A DNA stretch of 55,164 nt, taken from CAYWNK01 sp047639615. Its GTDB lineage: Bacteria > Planctomycetota > UBA1135 > GCA-002686595. The notes below the pieces were generated by a model that was given only the letters and a program-made list of their open reading frames with translations, was not told where the DNA came from and did not search any database. Location of the stretch: the NCBI GenBank assembly GCA_047639615.1, contig JBLIOL010000001.1:1-55164 (forward strand), written 5' to 3'. Numbering within the stretch: position 1 is the first letter of the stretch; each line of letters begins with the position of its first letter. Below, one piece after another: positions 34,351 through 43,129 of the stretch. Both the position numbers and the translations under genes were made by a program.

Positions 34351-36696
34351 ATGTCGTCCCCCTCCACACCCCGCATCGACGCCCTCCTCGGCCGCCTGCG
34401 CGGCGCCCTGCGCCGCCAGGTCTGGTTGCATGGCATGGGTACCGTGATCGCCGCGGGATTTGGCTGGTTACTGTTCACCTTCCTGGCGGACCGCTTCCTG
34501 CACGTGCCCGCGCCCGTGCGCATGGTGCACTCAGCCCTCACGATCGGCCTGCCCGTGTTCTTCCTGTGGCGCGAATTTGCGCGCCCCATGGGTCACATCC
34601 CCGATCGCCGTGGCTTGGCAGTGCTTGCCGGCCGCGCCGCACCCGAAGCGCGCGACCTGATCGTCAGCGCTGTGCAGTTGGCACCCAAGCAAGGCCAGCG
34701 CGCCGGCAGCGGCTCGGATGAACTGGTCGAACGCGTAGTGAACGAGGCCGAGCAGGCGGCACAGGCGGTGGATTTGGGTAGCGTACTAGCTCCCAAGGGC
34801 CCGCGCCGGCGTGCCTGGCTCGGCGCCTGCGCCGTGGTCACCTGCGGCCTAGCCCTCGGCGCCCAGCCCGCCATGACGCGCATTTTCATTGCGCGCGCGC
34901 TCGGCTCCAACATGTCTTGGCCTCGGCGCACGAACCTCACGGTGGAGATCCCCCTGGCCGGTGATCGCGCCCAGGTAGAGGTGCGAGGCGACGAAATTTT
35001 CGTGCGCGTCGCGCGCGGTAGCGACGTACCCGTGCTCGTTCGCGCCGAAGGTGTGGTGCCCTCCGAAGTGGTGCTGCGTTTCAGCGATGGCTACGAGAGC
35101 GTGCTCTCCTCGGGCGGCTCGACCAAGTTCCACGACTCCCTGCGCGCGGTGCAAGAAAACCTCTCCTTCACCGTCATCGGCGGAGATGACACGGACGGTG
35201 TGCCCATCGTGCACCTGCAGGTCTTGCAGCCGCCGGAGGTCATCGACCTGGCCTTCGACATCACGCCCCCGGCCTACACCGGCTTGCCCCATGAAGTGGT
35301 CTTCCGTACGGAAGCGGTGGTGCTCGAAGGATCCAACGTGCGCGTACACGTGCGACCCGATCCCGCGGACAGCCACGGCGAGGCCCTGCTCTTCCCCGCG
35401 GACGAGCGCCTACCCATGGTGGCCATGCCATTCCCCATAAACCCGGACACCGCCCAGGAGTTCGGCTCTACGGACGAGCTCGAAGCGGCCGGTCTATCCT
35501 TCGAGTTGGTGGCCACCAACTCCCTGCGCTTCAGCCTCGATCTGTTGGACGAGGGCGGCTTGCCCAATCCCGATCCGGGTCTGTTTAGCATTCAGGTCAA
35601 TCCCGATCGCAAACCCGAGCTAACCCTGATTGCCCCCGCCCGGGCCGAAATGGATGTGGTCCTCGGTGGCACCGTCCCCCTGTGGCTGCGACTGGGCGAC
35701 GACTTCGGCCTGGCCAACGCCAGTTGGGATGTGCGCTCCCCGCAGGATCCCGAAAGCCAGATAAATGGCGGCGAGCTCGCGCTCCAAGACATGCCCGCAG
35801 CAGCACCCGGCCAAGGCAACCAGCGCCTGCGTGACGAGCGCATGGCCGGCACCCTGCTGGAGGTGTCGGAGCTCGACCCCGAAACGCCCCTGACCGAAGG
35901 CCGCGTGCTGATCCTGCAGGCCGGGGCCATGGACAAGCGCGAGCCCATTGCCAACACAGCCCATTCCGCACCCGTGCGACTGCGGGTTGTCAGCGGCGAC
36001 GAGTTCCAACGCCGGCTCAAGGAAAACCTTGCCCGCGCCGGGGAGCGCGCCACTGCGCTTACCAAGCTGGCCGACGACCTGGTCAAGCAGCTGGACGCAC
36101 TTACCCAGTCCTACGACGAAACGGATACAGCAGACACTGAAGCGACCGAGAGCGACTTCGGCGACGCGGAGCAGCTGGGCTACAGCGCGCGCCGCCTAGG
36201 CGGCGACACCCACGTGCTCGCACGAGACCTTGCCAGCCTGACTGAAGGCCTGATCTACAGCCGCCTCGACCCGCGCAGTGGTGCGCTCCTGCAGGCCCTG
36301 GTGGATCCCTCCCGGCATTCTGCAGAGCGCGTATTCCAGCCGAGTTCCTGGCTGGCGATCACCGACGACTACGCCGAAGGCCGTCTGGGCCAAGCAGACC
36401 TAGCCGGCGACCTAGTGTCCCTGGTAGGCCTCTCTCTGGTGGTCTCCGAGCGCCACGTGCCCCAGGTGACTGAGGCTCTCTTGGAAGCTAGTACCAGTGG
36501 CACCCAGCCGGAAGAGCGGCAAGCGGCCGCCAAAGCCCTCGTCGCCGCCCGCCTGGCGCAAGCCGACCTCGAGGCCTTGCTGACCAACCTTGGCGAGTGG
36601 GACAACTTCCAGTCGGTGCTCAACCTGGTCCGCGACATTCTCAACCGCCAGACCAACTTGAACCAACGCTCACGTTCGTACGCAGAGGATAACTAA
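34351..36696 (+). CDS. DUF4175-like membrane protein
   Basis: 781 residues, starting at the base after the previous TAA. There are three N-terminal membrane segments: VIAAGFGWLLFTFLADRFL (about 30-48), MVHSALTIGLPVFFLW (55-70), and one near 150-168 (WLGACAVVTCGLALGA). A large beta-rich periplasmic part follows (for example LAFDITPPAYTGLP), then a helical region with FQRRLKENLARAGERATAL. TM layout and position resemble low-complexity DUF4175/TIGR02302-type proteins; this assignment is tentative. The ITPPAYTG motif recurs in such proteins next to coiled-coil partners. The stop and the next start overlap by 1 base (TAATG), so it is probably partnered with the following coiled-coil protein. Confidence 0.75.
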   Translation: MSSPSTPRIDALLGRLRGALRRQVWLHGMGTVIAAGFGWLLFTFLADRFLHVPAPVRMVHSALTIGLPVFFLWREFARPMGHIPDRRGLAVLAGRAAPEARDLIVSAVQLAPKQGQRAGSGSDELVERVVNEAEQAAQAVDLGSVLAPKGPRRRAWLGACAVVTCGLALGAQPAMTRIFIARALGSNMSWPRRTNLTVEIPLAGDRAQVEVRGDEIFVRVARGSDVPVLVRAEGVVPSEVVLRFSDGYESVLSSGGSTKFHDSLRAVQENLSFTVIGGDDTDGVPIVHLQVLQPPEVIDLAFDITPPAYTGLPHEVVFRTEAVVLEGSNVRVHVRPDPADSHGEALLFPADERLPMVAMPFPINPDTAQEFGSTDELEAAGLSFELVATNSLRFSLDLLDEGGLPNPDPGLFSIQVNPDRKPELTLIAPARAEMDVVLGGTVPLWLRLGDDFGLANASWDVRSPQDPESQINGGELALQDMPAAAPGQGNQRLRDERMAGTLLEVSELDPETPLTEGRVLILQAGAMDKREPIANTAHSAPVRLRVVSGDEFQRRLKENLARAGERATALTKLADDLVKQLDALTQSYDETDTADTEATESDFGDAEQLGYSARRLGGDTHVLARDLASLTEGLIYSRLDPRSGALLQALVDPSRHSAERVFQPSSWLAITDDYAEGRLGQADLAGDLVSLVGLSLVVSERHVPQVTEALLEASTSGTQPEERQAAAKALVAARLAQADLEALLTNLGEWDNFQSVLNLVRDILNRQTNLNQRSRSYAEDN

Positions 36697-39560
36697 TGCA
36701 GCTACGCCCCATCCACATGCTTCTGGGTCTCGCCGTCCTGCTCGGCCTCTCCACCCCAGCCCGGGCCGCGGCCTCGGTGCAAGACGACGGTGCCGGCATC
36801 ACGCGCGCAGAAGCTGCTCTAGCTGAGGAGCAGGCACTCATCGCGCGCCAACTGCGCCGCGTACGCGAGGTGATGAAATCCCTGGCAGACATCCGTGAAA
36901 AGGAAGGCCGCATACACGCGGCCAAGCTGCTGCGGGATGCCCTCGAAGAGCTAGACCGCCGCGACCTGCAGGACGGAGGTACGACCCTAGAGGAACTGAT
37001 GGACGCCTCGCGAGATGATCTCCGCGGCGGGCGCAGCATGGCTGCCCTCGAGCCCCAGGAACAAACCCTGCGCCGTGTGGTACGTCTGATGAACGTACTC
37101 CTCGACCGCAAGAACCTGGACGACTTGGACGAGAGCCTCAAGTCACTCAAGGAGATCAAGGCCCAGCTACAAGCCCTCAAAGACGAGGAGCGCAGCATCA
37201 TCGAGGACACCGAAGAGCTGCGTGAGGACTCCAAGAACGACGCGCAGAAGGATCTCGAGTCCGCCCTGGAAAGCGCCCTACAGGAGCAGCGCAAACTGCT
37301 GGCCGATGCAGAGAAGCAGGCGCGCAGTTCAGGCCTCTTCGACCTGGAACAACTCAAGAACCAGCTGGACGCCTTGGTCTCCGATCAAGAGCTTGGCTCC
37401 AAGACCTTCTCGGCTTGGTCGCCGAAGAGCACCCAGGAGCTCGAGGTAGCCCGCCCCGACCTGACCCAAGCACGCGCCTCGGAAGCGGAAGCGAAACGCC
37501 TGCGCGACGCGGCCGAAACCCTGCGCGAAGCCGCAGAGGAAGCGCGCGCCATGCAAGGCAGCGCCGCCCCCGATGAAGCCGCCGACGCCCTCTCCAAGGC
37601 CGCCTCCCGCGAGCAACGCAACGCCCAGGTGGCGCCCGACGAGAGTGCCAAGGAAGCTGCTAGGCAGGCGGCTGACGCACTCACCGAGAGCGCCAAGGAA
37701 ATGGCTGCCGCCAGCGACCAGAGCAGCCGCGAGAGCGCTGCTCAAAACGCCGAAGCCCGCGCCAGCGAACTCGAAGCAGCCGCCGCCGAAGCCGCTGCGC
37801 GCGCCGCCGCTGCGCGTGCCGCCGCGAAGGAAACAATCGACCCCATCGCTGGTACGCCCTCCATGTCCGGCGCCGCCGCAGAGCGCGTGCAGGAAGCCCT
37901 GGACGCAGCCCAAGCCCAAAGCGGCGAGGAGGGCGCGCGCCAATCCACCGAGGAGGCCCTGCGCAAGCTCGACGAAGCCACGGATGCCGAGGCACGACTC
38001 TCCCAGGCCCTTGAAGCGAGCCAAGCCGAAGGAGCCAAGCGCGCGCAAGCCATCGCCGAAGGCCTCGAGCGCGCCGGTGAAGCTGGCCAAAGCCCCGCCG
38101 CCAAGAAGGCTGGTGAAGCTCTTGAGCAAGCCGCCGAGGCAATGGCCGAGGCTGAGAAGGCCGCCCGAAACCTGGATGCGAAGGACGCCGCAGAACAGGC
38201 CCAAGCCGCGTCGGAAGCCCTAGCCAAAGCGCAAGCCGCCATGGAGCAAGCCATGGCCGAGCAGCAGGCCAGCGCAAGCTCCGACGCCGCGAGCGAACGC
38301 AAGGCCACGGCCGAAGCGCAAGCCGCTCTCGCCGAGCAAGTCGCCGCGGCCCAGTCCCAGGCGAGCCAGGGCAGCATGTCGCCCGAGGCACAAGCGGGTG
38401 TGGAGCAGGCCATGCAAAAAGCACAAGAGGCTATGGAGAAGGCCGCCGAGCAACTGCAGAGCCCCGGCGAGAGCCGCGCCGCCAGCAAATCCCAGAGCGA
38501 AGCCATCGAAGCTCTGGACGAGGCCCTGGACCAAGCCCAAGCCGGCGTCGAACCCCAGGGCCAAGCCGGTGAGGACAAGGCGCAAGAGTTGGCCGAGCGC
38601 CAGCGCAAGGTGGAAGAGGAGCTGCTCGACCTCGCCCGTCGCAACGCCGAACGCGAAGGCGCACTCTCCGACGCCGACATCAAGTCCGCCGCCGAGTCCG
38701 CCTCCGAAGCCGCCGAGTCCCTGGAGCAAGCTGGCGGATCGCCGCCGCCTCAATCCCAGGAAGAGAACGACCCGAAGAAGGACCTGTCGGAAGCCGTCGA
38801 GGAAGAGCGCGAGACCGAGCGCAAGATCGACGAGGCACTGGCCGAGCTGGAAGAAGAGGAGCAGCAGTACCAGGAGTTGCGCCAGGAGGAACTGCTCTTC
38901 CAAATCGCCGAAGAGGTGGAGGCCATGCTCGTCCCCCATCGCGAACAGATGGCCGCTACTTCCGAGCTCGACGCCAGCCGCGAAGGCACGCGCGTGACGC
39001 GCGCCCTGCGCGTGCGTCTGCGCGGCATCGCCCGTGAAGAAGAAGCGATCCTCGCCCGCGCCACCAAGGTGGCCGACGCCCTCGAAGGCGAAGGCGTGAT
39101 CGTGTTCCACGAGATCGTGCGCAATGTGGAAGCCGACCTGGTGCGCATCGTGCGCAGCCTGGGCGAGAGCTACAGCTCCGGCGACCGCGTGCAAGCCTTG
39201 CAGGAGGACGTGCTCACCAGCCTCGAATGGCTCGAGGCGGCCCTGCGTCAAGAGCTGGAAGACCGCGAGCAACAGGAGTCCGAGCCGCCCCCGCCGTCGG
39301 AGGGTGAGCCCCAGGAACCGCCCCTGGTTCCGGACGTGGCCGAGCTCAAGCTCCTGCGCCAACTCGAGACCGAAGTGCTCGCCCGCATCCAGCAATTCGT
39401 GGACCTACACCCCGAATTGCGAGATCCCGAGATTCAGCCCAACCCGCTGGTCCTGGAGGACATCTCACGTCTCGCTTACAGACATCGTCGCGTAGCCGAG
39501 CTATTTAGCATGTTTCGGGAACGCCTAGGCATCCCCAGTGCGGAAGACGCACCGGACTGA
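36696..39560 (+). CDS. Secreted long coiled-coil protein, Ala/Glu/Gln-rich
   Basis: 954 residues. A signal peptide (PIHMLLGLAVLLGLSTPARA) is followed by almost continuous heptad-like helix from residue 28 to 800 rich in Ala, Glu, Gln, Lys and Arg (for example AEEARAMQGS, LEQAAEAMAEAEKAARNL). A shorter Pro-rich break lies near 860-880 (SEPPPPSEGEPQEPP), and the C-terminal part (LLRQLETEVLARIQQF, LAYRHRRVAELF) is more globular. It is probably a periplasmic spacer, tether or spoke. The low-complexity Ala stretches make homology searches unreliable. It is coupled by TAATG to the DUF4175-like protein, so the two may form one complex. Confidence 0.85.
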   Translation: MQLRPIHMLLGLAVLLGLSTPARAAASVQDDGAGITRAEAALAEEQALIARQLRRVREVMKSLADIREKEGRIHAAKLLRDALEELDRRDLQDGGTTLEELMDASRDDLRGGRSMAALEPQEQTLRRVVRLMNVLLDRKNLDDLDESLKSLKEIKAQLQALKDEERSIIEDTEELREDSKNDAQKDLESALESALQEQRKLLADAEKQARSSGLFDLEQLKNQLDALVSDQELGSKTFSAWSPKSTQELEVARPDLTQARASEAEAKRLRDAAETLREAAEEARAMQGSAAPDEAADALSKAASREQRNAQVAPDESAKEAARQAADALTESAKEMAAASDQSSRESAAQNAEARASELEAAAAEAAARAAAARAAAKETIDPIAGTPSMSGAAAERVQEALDAAQAQSGEEGARQSTEEALRKLDEATDAEARLSQALEASQAEGAKRAQAIAEGLERAGEAGQSPAAKKAGEALEQAAEAMAEAEKAARNLDAKDAAEQAQAASEALAKAQAAMEQAMAEQQASASSDAASERKATAEAQAALAEQVAAAQSQASQGSMSPEAQAGVEQAMQKAQEAMEKAAEQLQSPGESRAASKSQSEAIEALDEALDQAQAGVEPQGQAGEDKAQELAERQRKVEEELLDLARRNAEREGALSDADIKSAAESASEAAESLEQAGGSPPPQSQEENDPKKDLSEAVEEERETERKIDEALAELEEEEQQYQELRQEELLFQIAEEVEAMLVPHREQMAATSELDASREGTRVTRALRVRLRGIAREEEAILARATKVADALEGEGVIVFHEIVRNVEADLVRIVRSLGESYSSGDRVQALQEDVLTSLEWLEAALRQELEDREQQESEPPPPSEGEPQEPPLVPDVAELKLLRQLETEVLARIQQFVDLHPELRDPEIQPNPLVLEDISRLAYRHRRVAELFSMFRERLGIPSAEDAPD

Positions 39561-39645
39561 TGCCCCTAAGGATTACTCTGTCGCTTATCTTCGGAACCCT
39601 CAGCAGTCGATCTGCCAACTGATGCAGACCCAAGGAAACCAACCT

Positions 39646-40080
39646 ATGACTCAGCCGAAATCTCACCTCGCCAGGACCATCACCGTCCTAGCCGCCAGCG
39701 CCTTGCTAATCCAAGCCGCGGTGCAGGGAGCTGGTATCCAAGACCCCGCCAAGCTGGACGAGATCAATCCCTTCCGCGAAGAGGCCACGGGGGAAAGCGC
39801 TCAGGAAGAAATGACGCGCCTATTCCAAGAGGTCGAGCAGTCCATGAACCGCATGGGCTCGCTGCTCATGGACGCGAGCAAGGGCGAGACCGGCAAGCTC
39901 ACAGAGGTCGGCGAGTCCGGCATCGATGAGCTCTTGCGCAACGCCGACCCCTCCTCCAGTTCCAGTTCCGGCGGCGCACTCGCCGACCTGCTGAATGCCA
40001 CCGGCACCGAAGGCCAGTCGGTGCTCAGCGGCATCGATCGCATTCTGGAGATCGCCCAAAGCCAGGGCGACGGCACCTGA
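39646..40080 (+). CDS. Small secreted helical protein
   Basis: 144 residues from the ATG at 39646. This start is chosen because an AAGGAA lies about 10 bases upstream (one of the few clear Shine-Dalgarno sequences in the window) and a signal peptide follows (ARTITVLAASALLIQAAVQG). An ATG at 39538 in the same frame overlaps the previous gene and gives no signal. The mature part has FQEVEQSMNRMGSLLMDASK, a serine run (SSSSSS) and LSGIDRILEIAQSQGDGT. I do not recognise the family. It follows the coiled-coil gene by 85 bases within the operon. Confidence 0.72.
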   Translation: MTQPKSHLARTITVLAASALLIQAAVQGAGIQDPAKLDEINPFREEATGESAQEEMTRLFQEVEQSMNRMGSLLMDASKGETGKLTEVGESGIDELLRNADPSSSSSSGGALADLLNATGTEGQSVLSGIDRILEIAQSQGDGT

Positions 40081-40089
40081 AGCGGCACC

Positions 40090-40461
40090 ATGCAGGGCGG
40101 TCCGCCCAGCGAAGGTAAAGGTGAAGGTCAGAAGCCTCACGAGTCCGGCAAGAAGAAAGACCAGAGTGAGTCCGAGCCCAAGGAAGGCGAGGACGGCAAG
40201 AAGCCAGGCGAGAAGCCCCAGGGCGAAAAGCCCGACGGCAACCAGGCATCCACGCCTAATCCCCAGGACAACAAGCAAGGCGAAGCTCCCGAGCAGCCCG
40301 TGCAAGACGAGCGCGGGGCCAGCCCCGTGATCGACGTCTGGGGTGAGCTACCCATTCACCTGCGCGACATCTTCCGCGCCGAAGGTGGCGTGGACGTGCC
40401 CGCTCAGTACCGCGACTGGATCGACTCCTACTACCGGCGCCTCAACCGCCGCAGTCAGTAA
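40090..40461 (+). CDS. Small charged low-complexity protein with conserved C-terminal helix
   Basis: 123 residues, ATG 9 bases after the preceding stop. Residues 1-80 are disordered and rich in Gly, Lys, Glu, Pro and Gln (for example GKKKDQSESEPKEGEDGKKP). The last 40 form an ordered-looking block: VIDVWGELPIHLRDIFRAEG then VPAQYRDWIDSYYRRLNRR. I recall the LP..LRE.......P..Y...I..Y+..L pattern at the end of proteins in similar MoxR/vWA operons, where it may be an interaction module. There is no signal peptide. Its final bases overlap the frame extension of the next gene but not its likely start. Confidence 0.7.
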   Translation: MQGGPPSEGKGEGQKPHESGKKKDQSESEPKEGEDGKKPGEKPQGEKPDGNQASTPNPQDNKQGEAPEQPVQDERGASPVIDVWGELPIHLRDIFRAEGGVDVPAQYRDWIDSYYRRLNRRSQ

Positions 40462-40471
40462 CAAGCGGCCC

Positions 40472-41677
40472 ATGGTGACCCTACGTGTGGCCGCCATGGG
40501 CCGATACTTTGTCTTGGCCCTAGCTCTAGCTCTGCAGGGCTACGCAGACGGACGTGCGAGCGACGGTCCGCCGCGGGCGATTCGCACGGCGCAGAAGATC
40601 ACCAGCGTCAGCAGCGCACGACAGGAGCCCGAGAGCGAGGGCCAAAGCCTGCCCGCGACACGGCCCGACCCCACGGAACTCGCCCTCGAACGCGGACTCG
40701 AGTTCCTGGCCAGCCAGCAGTCCCGCACGGGCACCGGCGCCCTGCCCTGCACCCACGGCGCCGAATTCGCCCCCGTCGGCGTCACCGCCCTCGGTGCACT
40801 GGCCTGGATGGGCGGCGGCTCGAGCCTGACCCGCGGCCCCTACAGTCCGCAGCTCAAGCTAGCGGTCAAGTACCTGCTGGATCATCAACTGCAAGAGGGT
40901 CCCGCCGCCGGCTACATCACCGACAGTGCCGACCAACGCTCCCAAACCCACGGCCACGGCCTAGCGACCCTGGCCCTGACCCAGGCCTACGCCCAGTCGC
41001 CGCGCTCACCCCAGGGCGCGCGCCTGCAGAAGGCCATCAGCGCTGCCGTAGTCCGCATCGAAGCCAGCCAGGGCATCGACGGCGGCTGGTTCTACGATCC
41101 GCACCCGACCACCGAGCAAGAGGGCTCCGTGACCGTCTGCTTGGTCTGGGCCCTACGCGGCGCACGCAACGCAGGCTTCAAGGTCGACGCGGCCGTGATC
41201 GCGAAGGCCATCACCTACGTGAAGTCTCTGCAGGCGAAGAACGGGGGCTTCCGCTACTCCCATAGCATGCCCACCACCTCCGTGGCTCTAACCGCGGCAA
41301 GCCTCTCTACCCTGCACGCCACCGGCATCTACGAGGGCGCCGTAGTCGAGGACGGCTACGGCTACATCTGGCGCGAGCTCAGCGCACGGGATCTGGACAG
41401 CGGCCAAATCGATCAACCGATCTTCCCCTTCTACGAGCGCATGTACCTATCGCAAGCCCTCTGGCAGCACCGGGACACGAAGATCTTCTGGACCTGGGCC
41501 ACGCCCGAACAACAACGCGTACTGCGCGCGCAGCACGCCGACGGCTCCTGGGAAGACAGGCGCCTCAGCGCCGGCGGCGATCCCGTGGTCGCGCGTTACG
41601 GTGGCGCCTATGCGACCGCCGTGAACTGCCTATTCCTGGCGGTACCCCGGGGCTCGCTCCCGGTCTTCACGCGCTGA
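40472..41677 (+). CDS. Prenyltransferase/squalene-oxidase-repeat protein (alpha-toroid) II
   Basis: 401 residues from the ATG at 40472, 10 bases after the preceding stop; an ATG at 40496 (MGRYFVLALALALQGYADG) is an equally plausible start with the same signal peptide. The frame extends to 40343, but that part antisenses the previous gene. Repeats: RGLEFLASQQSRTGTGALPC, LAVKYLLDHQLQEGPAAG, VRIEASQGIDGGWFYDP, YVKSLQAKNGGFRYSHS, and TAASLSTLHATGIYEG. It shares layout with the protein at 33214, so the operon encodes two paralogous toroids. No cyclase DxDD motif is seen. The last 48 bases overlap the convergent gene at 41630. Confidence 0.85.
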   Translation: MVTLRVAAMGRYFVLALALALQGYADGRASDGPPRAIRTAQKITSVSSARQEPESEGQSLPATRPDPTELALERGLEFLASQQSRTGTGALPCTHGAEFAPVGVTALGALAWMGGGSSLTRGPYSPQLKLAVKYLLDHQLQEGPAAGYITDSADQRSQTHGHGLATLALTQAYAQSPRSPQGARLQKAISAAVVRIEASQGIDGGWFYDPHPTTEQEGSVTVCLVWALRGARNAGFKVDAAVIAKAITYVKSLQAKNGGFRYSHSMPTTSVALTAASLSTLHATGIYEGAVVEDGYGYIWRELSARDLDSGQIDQPIFPFYERMYLSQALWQHRDTKIFWTWATPEQQRVLRAQHADGSWEDRRLSAGGDPVVARYGGAYATAVNCLFLAVPRGSLPVFTR

Positions 41678-42556
41678 GACGCGCGTCGCTTCCGCCCCAC
41701 GAGCGCTGGGCGTGAGCATCACCACGGACAGGGAATCGACCCCGTTCTGTTCCGCCGCCGTGATCTTGGCCTGCAGTTCGAGGTTGGCTTCGAAGATAGC
41801 GGACATCAGCGCACCCTTGCGCTCGGCCTGCTCCTCGTGTTCGCCGAGGCCCTGGACCTCGTCGTAGATGGAGGCGACCCCGTCCTCCTCTTGCACACCG
41901 CGAGAGGCACGCGCTAGTGCACCTTCCGTACGCTTCAACTCGGCCACCAGCTTCGTCACCCGGCGTCCCAGCACTTCCGTCTCCGAACGGTGCTGGTCGA
42001 TCAGCACCTGACGCGAACGGGCGCGCTCCTGACGCAGCTCGCCCACGGCCAAACGAATCACACGCAGCTCGAGCTCGTCCGCCAGATTGGAGCGCAGGTC
42101 GGCGGCGCGGAAGAGATGCTGCAGACGCTGGGTCAGGCGCCCATCCTCCTCGCCCTCGACCCCCGGCTCCTGCGCGAGTGCGGCCTCCTCTTGACGCAGA
42201 TTCCGACGCCGTACGCGCAGGTCGCGCTTGAGTCGCTCGAGAGCGGACCCGGCTTGAGCCTCGGTAGGCTTCACATCAGCCACCTGTCCGGAAGCCCCAG
42301 CCTGCTCGCCTTGCAACAGACTCATGAACTCCAGGCGTGCGTCCTGGGAGAACTCCAGATCGTCTTCCCCGGGCTCACCCACCGTGCGCTTCAGCAGGGT
42401 GCGGTTGACGGCCTTCTCGATCAGCGCAGCCATATGGCTCAGGCTGATGGAGCGCACGGCTCGCACGCCGCGAGCCTGCATCTCTTCAGGAGTGGTCGGA
42501 CGCGCCCAACGGCGCACGACCTCTGTCAGTTCTTCACCTACGGGGGGCTTATCCAT
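41630..42556 (-). CDS. Cytoplasmic coiled-coil protein of unknown function
   Basis: 308 residues from the ATG at 42556 (MDKPPVGEELTEVV); the ATG at 42577 is possible. It has no signal or membrane segment. The N-terminal part (RSISLSHMAALIEKAVNRTL) is followed by long helices rich in Arg, Glu and Leu (RLKRDLRVRRRNLRQEEAAL, VLGRRVTKLVAELKRTEGAL) and a loop EEDGVASIYDEVQG. I do not recognise the family. Its 3' end overlaps the convergent toroid gene by 48 bases, so the two mRNAs are complementary there. Confidence 0.72.
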   Translation of the reverse strand: MDKPPVGEELTEVVRRWARPTTPEEMQARGVRAVRSISLSHMAALIEKAVNRTLLKRTVGEPGEDDLEFSQDARLEFMSLLQGEQAGASGQVADVKPTEAQAGSALERLKRDLRVRRRNLRQEEAALAQEPGVEGEEDGRLTQRLQHLFRAADLRSNLADELELRVIRLAVGELRQERARSRQVLIDQHRSETEVLGRRVTKLVAELKRTEGALARASRGVQEEDGVASIYDEVQGLGEHEEQAERKGALMSAIFEANLELQAKITAAEQNGVDSLSVVMLTPSARGAEATRVSAREDRERAPGYRQE

Positions 42557-42639
42557 GGAATCGGGCCAAGAGCCCAACCATCAGAGTAAGCCAAGCCGGG
42601 CGATTTGCCCAGTTGCCCATGCCGTAAGACGCGTGCACA

Positions 42640-42660
42640 GCCCTCAATTTGCTTGAGGGC
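42640..42660 (-). terminator. Hairpin terminator after the DUF3332-like gene
   Basis: A perfect 8-bp stem, gccctcaa / ttgagggc, with a 5-nt loop begins 16 bases after the stop codon at 42677. No U-tract follows on the minus strand, as with most terminator hairpins in this window. Confidence 0.5.
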
Positions 42661-42676
42661 CGCGCTTCACACGCGA

Positions 42677-43021
42677 TTAGTTCCCCGTGGAGAACGGCGA
42701 ACGCCAGCCGCTTACTTCTTTCTGGGAGCCCTCGGGCTGGGTGTAGACGTAGGCCGTGCCCTTGCGGCTGCGCAGGTCGTGGATCCAGAAAAAGTACGGG
42801 TTCACGAAGAGCACGTCCCCCACGCCAGCCACCAGCCCGACGATCGGATACACCGGCAGGATGTCCTGGAGCAGTGCGCCGTGGACCCATGCGTCCTGGG
42901 AGTACTTCTGATTGACGTGGTTGTCCCAGCTGCGTGCCATGCGGTTCGGGCCCGAGCGGCAGGAGGACAGGGCGAGCAGGCCGGCGAGGGCCAAGCCCGT
43001 GAGGAGAGACTTGCGTTTCAT
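42677..43021 (-). CDS. DUF3332-like lipoprotein
   Basis: 114 residues. The lipoprotein signal MKRKSLLTGLALAGLLALSS is followed by the lipidated Cys (lipobox LSSC). The mature part has SWDNHVNQKY, then ILPVYPIVGLVAGVGDVLFV, NPYFFWIHDLRS. The order of a short N-terminal helix, a hydrophobic stretch with PVYP and GDVL(F)VN, and an aromatic FW resembles DUF3332 proteins of Bacteroidetes and planctomycetes. The function of that family is unknown. It ends with a short hairpin and lies just upstream of a long hairpin that terminates the next gene. Confidence 0.8.
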   Translation of the reverse strand: MKRKSLLTGLALAGLLALSSCRSGPNRMARSWDNHVNQKYSQDAWVHGALLQDILPVYPIVGLVAGVGDVLFVNPYFFWIHDLRSRKGTAYVYTQPEGSQKEVSGWRSPFSTGN

Positions 43022-43070
43022 GGGTGCTGTCGATGCAAGGGGGTCGGAAGCGATAGGCCCACCCTAACAC

Positions 43071-43110
43071 GCGAGCGAGGGGGCTGGATAAATCCAGCCC
43101 CCTCGCTCGC
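43071..43110 (-). terminator. Perfect 18-bp hairpin terminator
   Basis: 43071-43088 pairs perfectly with 43093-43110 around the loop taaa. It starts 20 bases after the stop of the gene at 43130-44761 and lies upstream of the DUF3332-like gene. The stem is exceptionally stable. No U-tract follows in the minus direction (gtgttaggg), so it could also be an mRNA-stabilising structure or a bidirectional block. Confidence 0.75.
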
Positions 43111-43129
43111 AGACTCACTCGAACAGGAA

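Noticed and set aside
38220..39395. 391-residue minus-strand ORF opposite the coiled-coil gene
   Set aside because: Leu/Gly/Phe-rich frame caused by Ala/Glu codon repeats on the plus strand.
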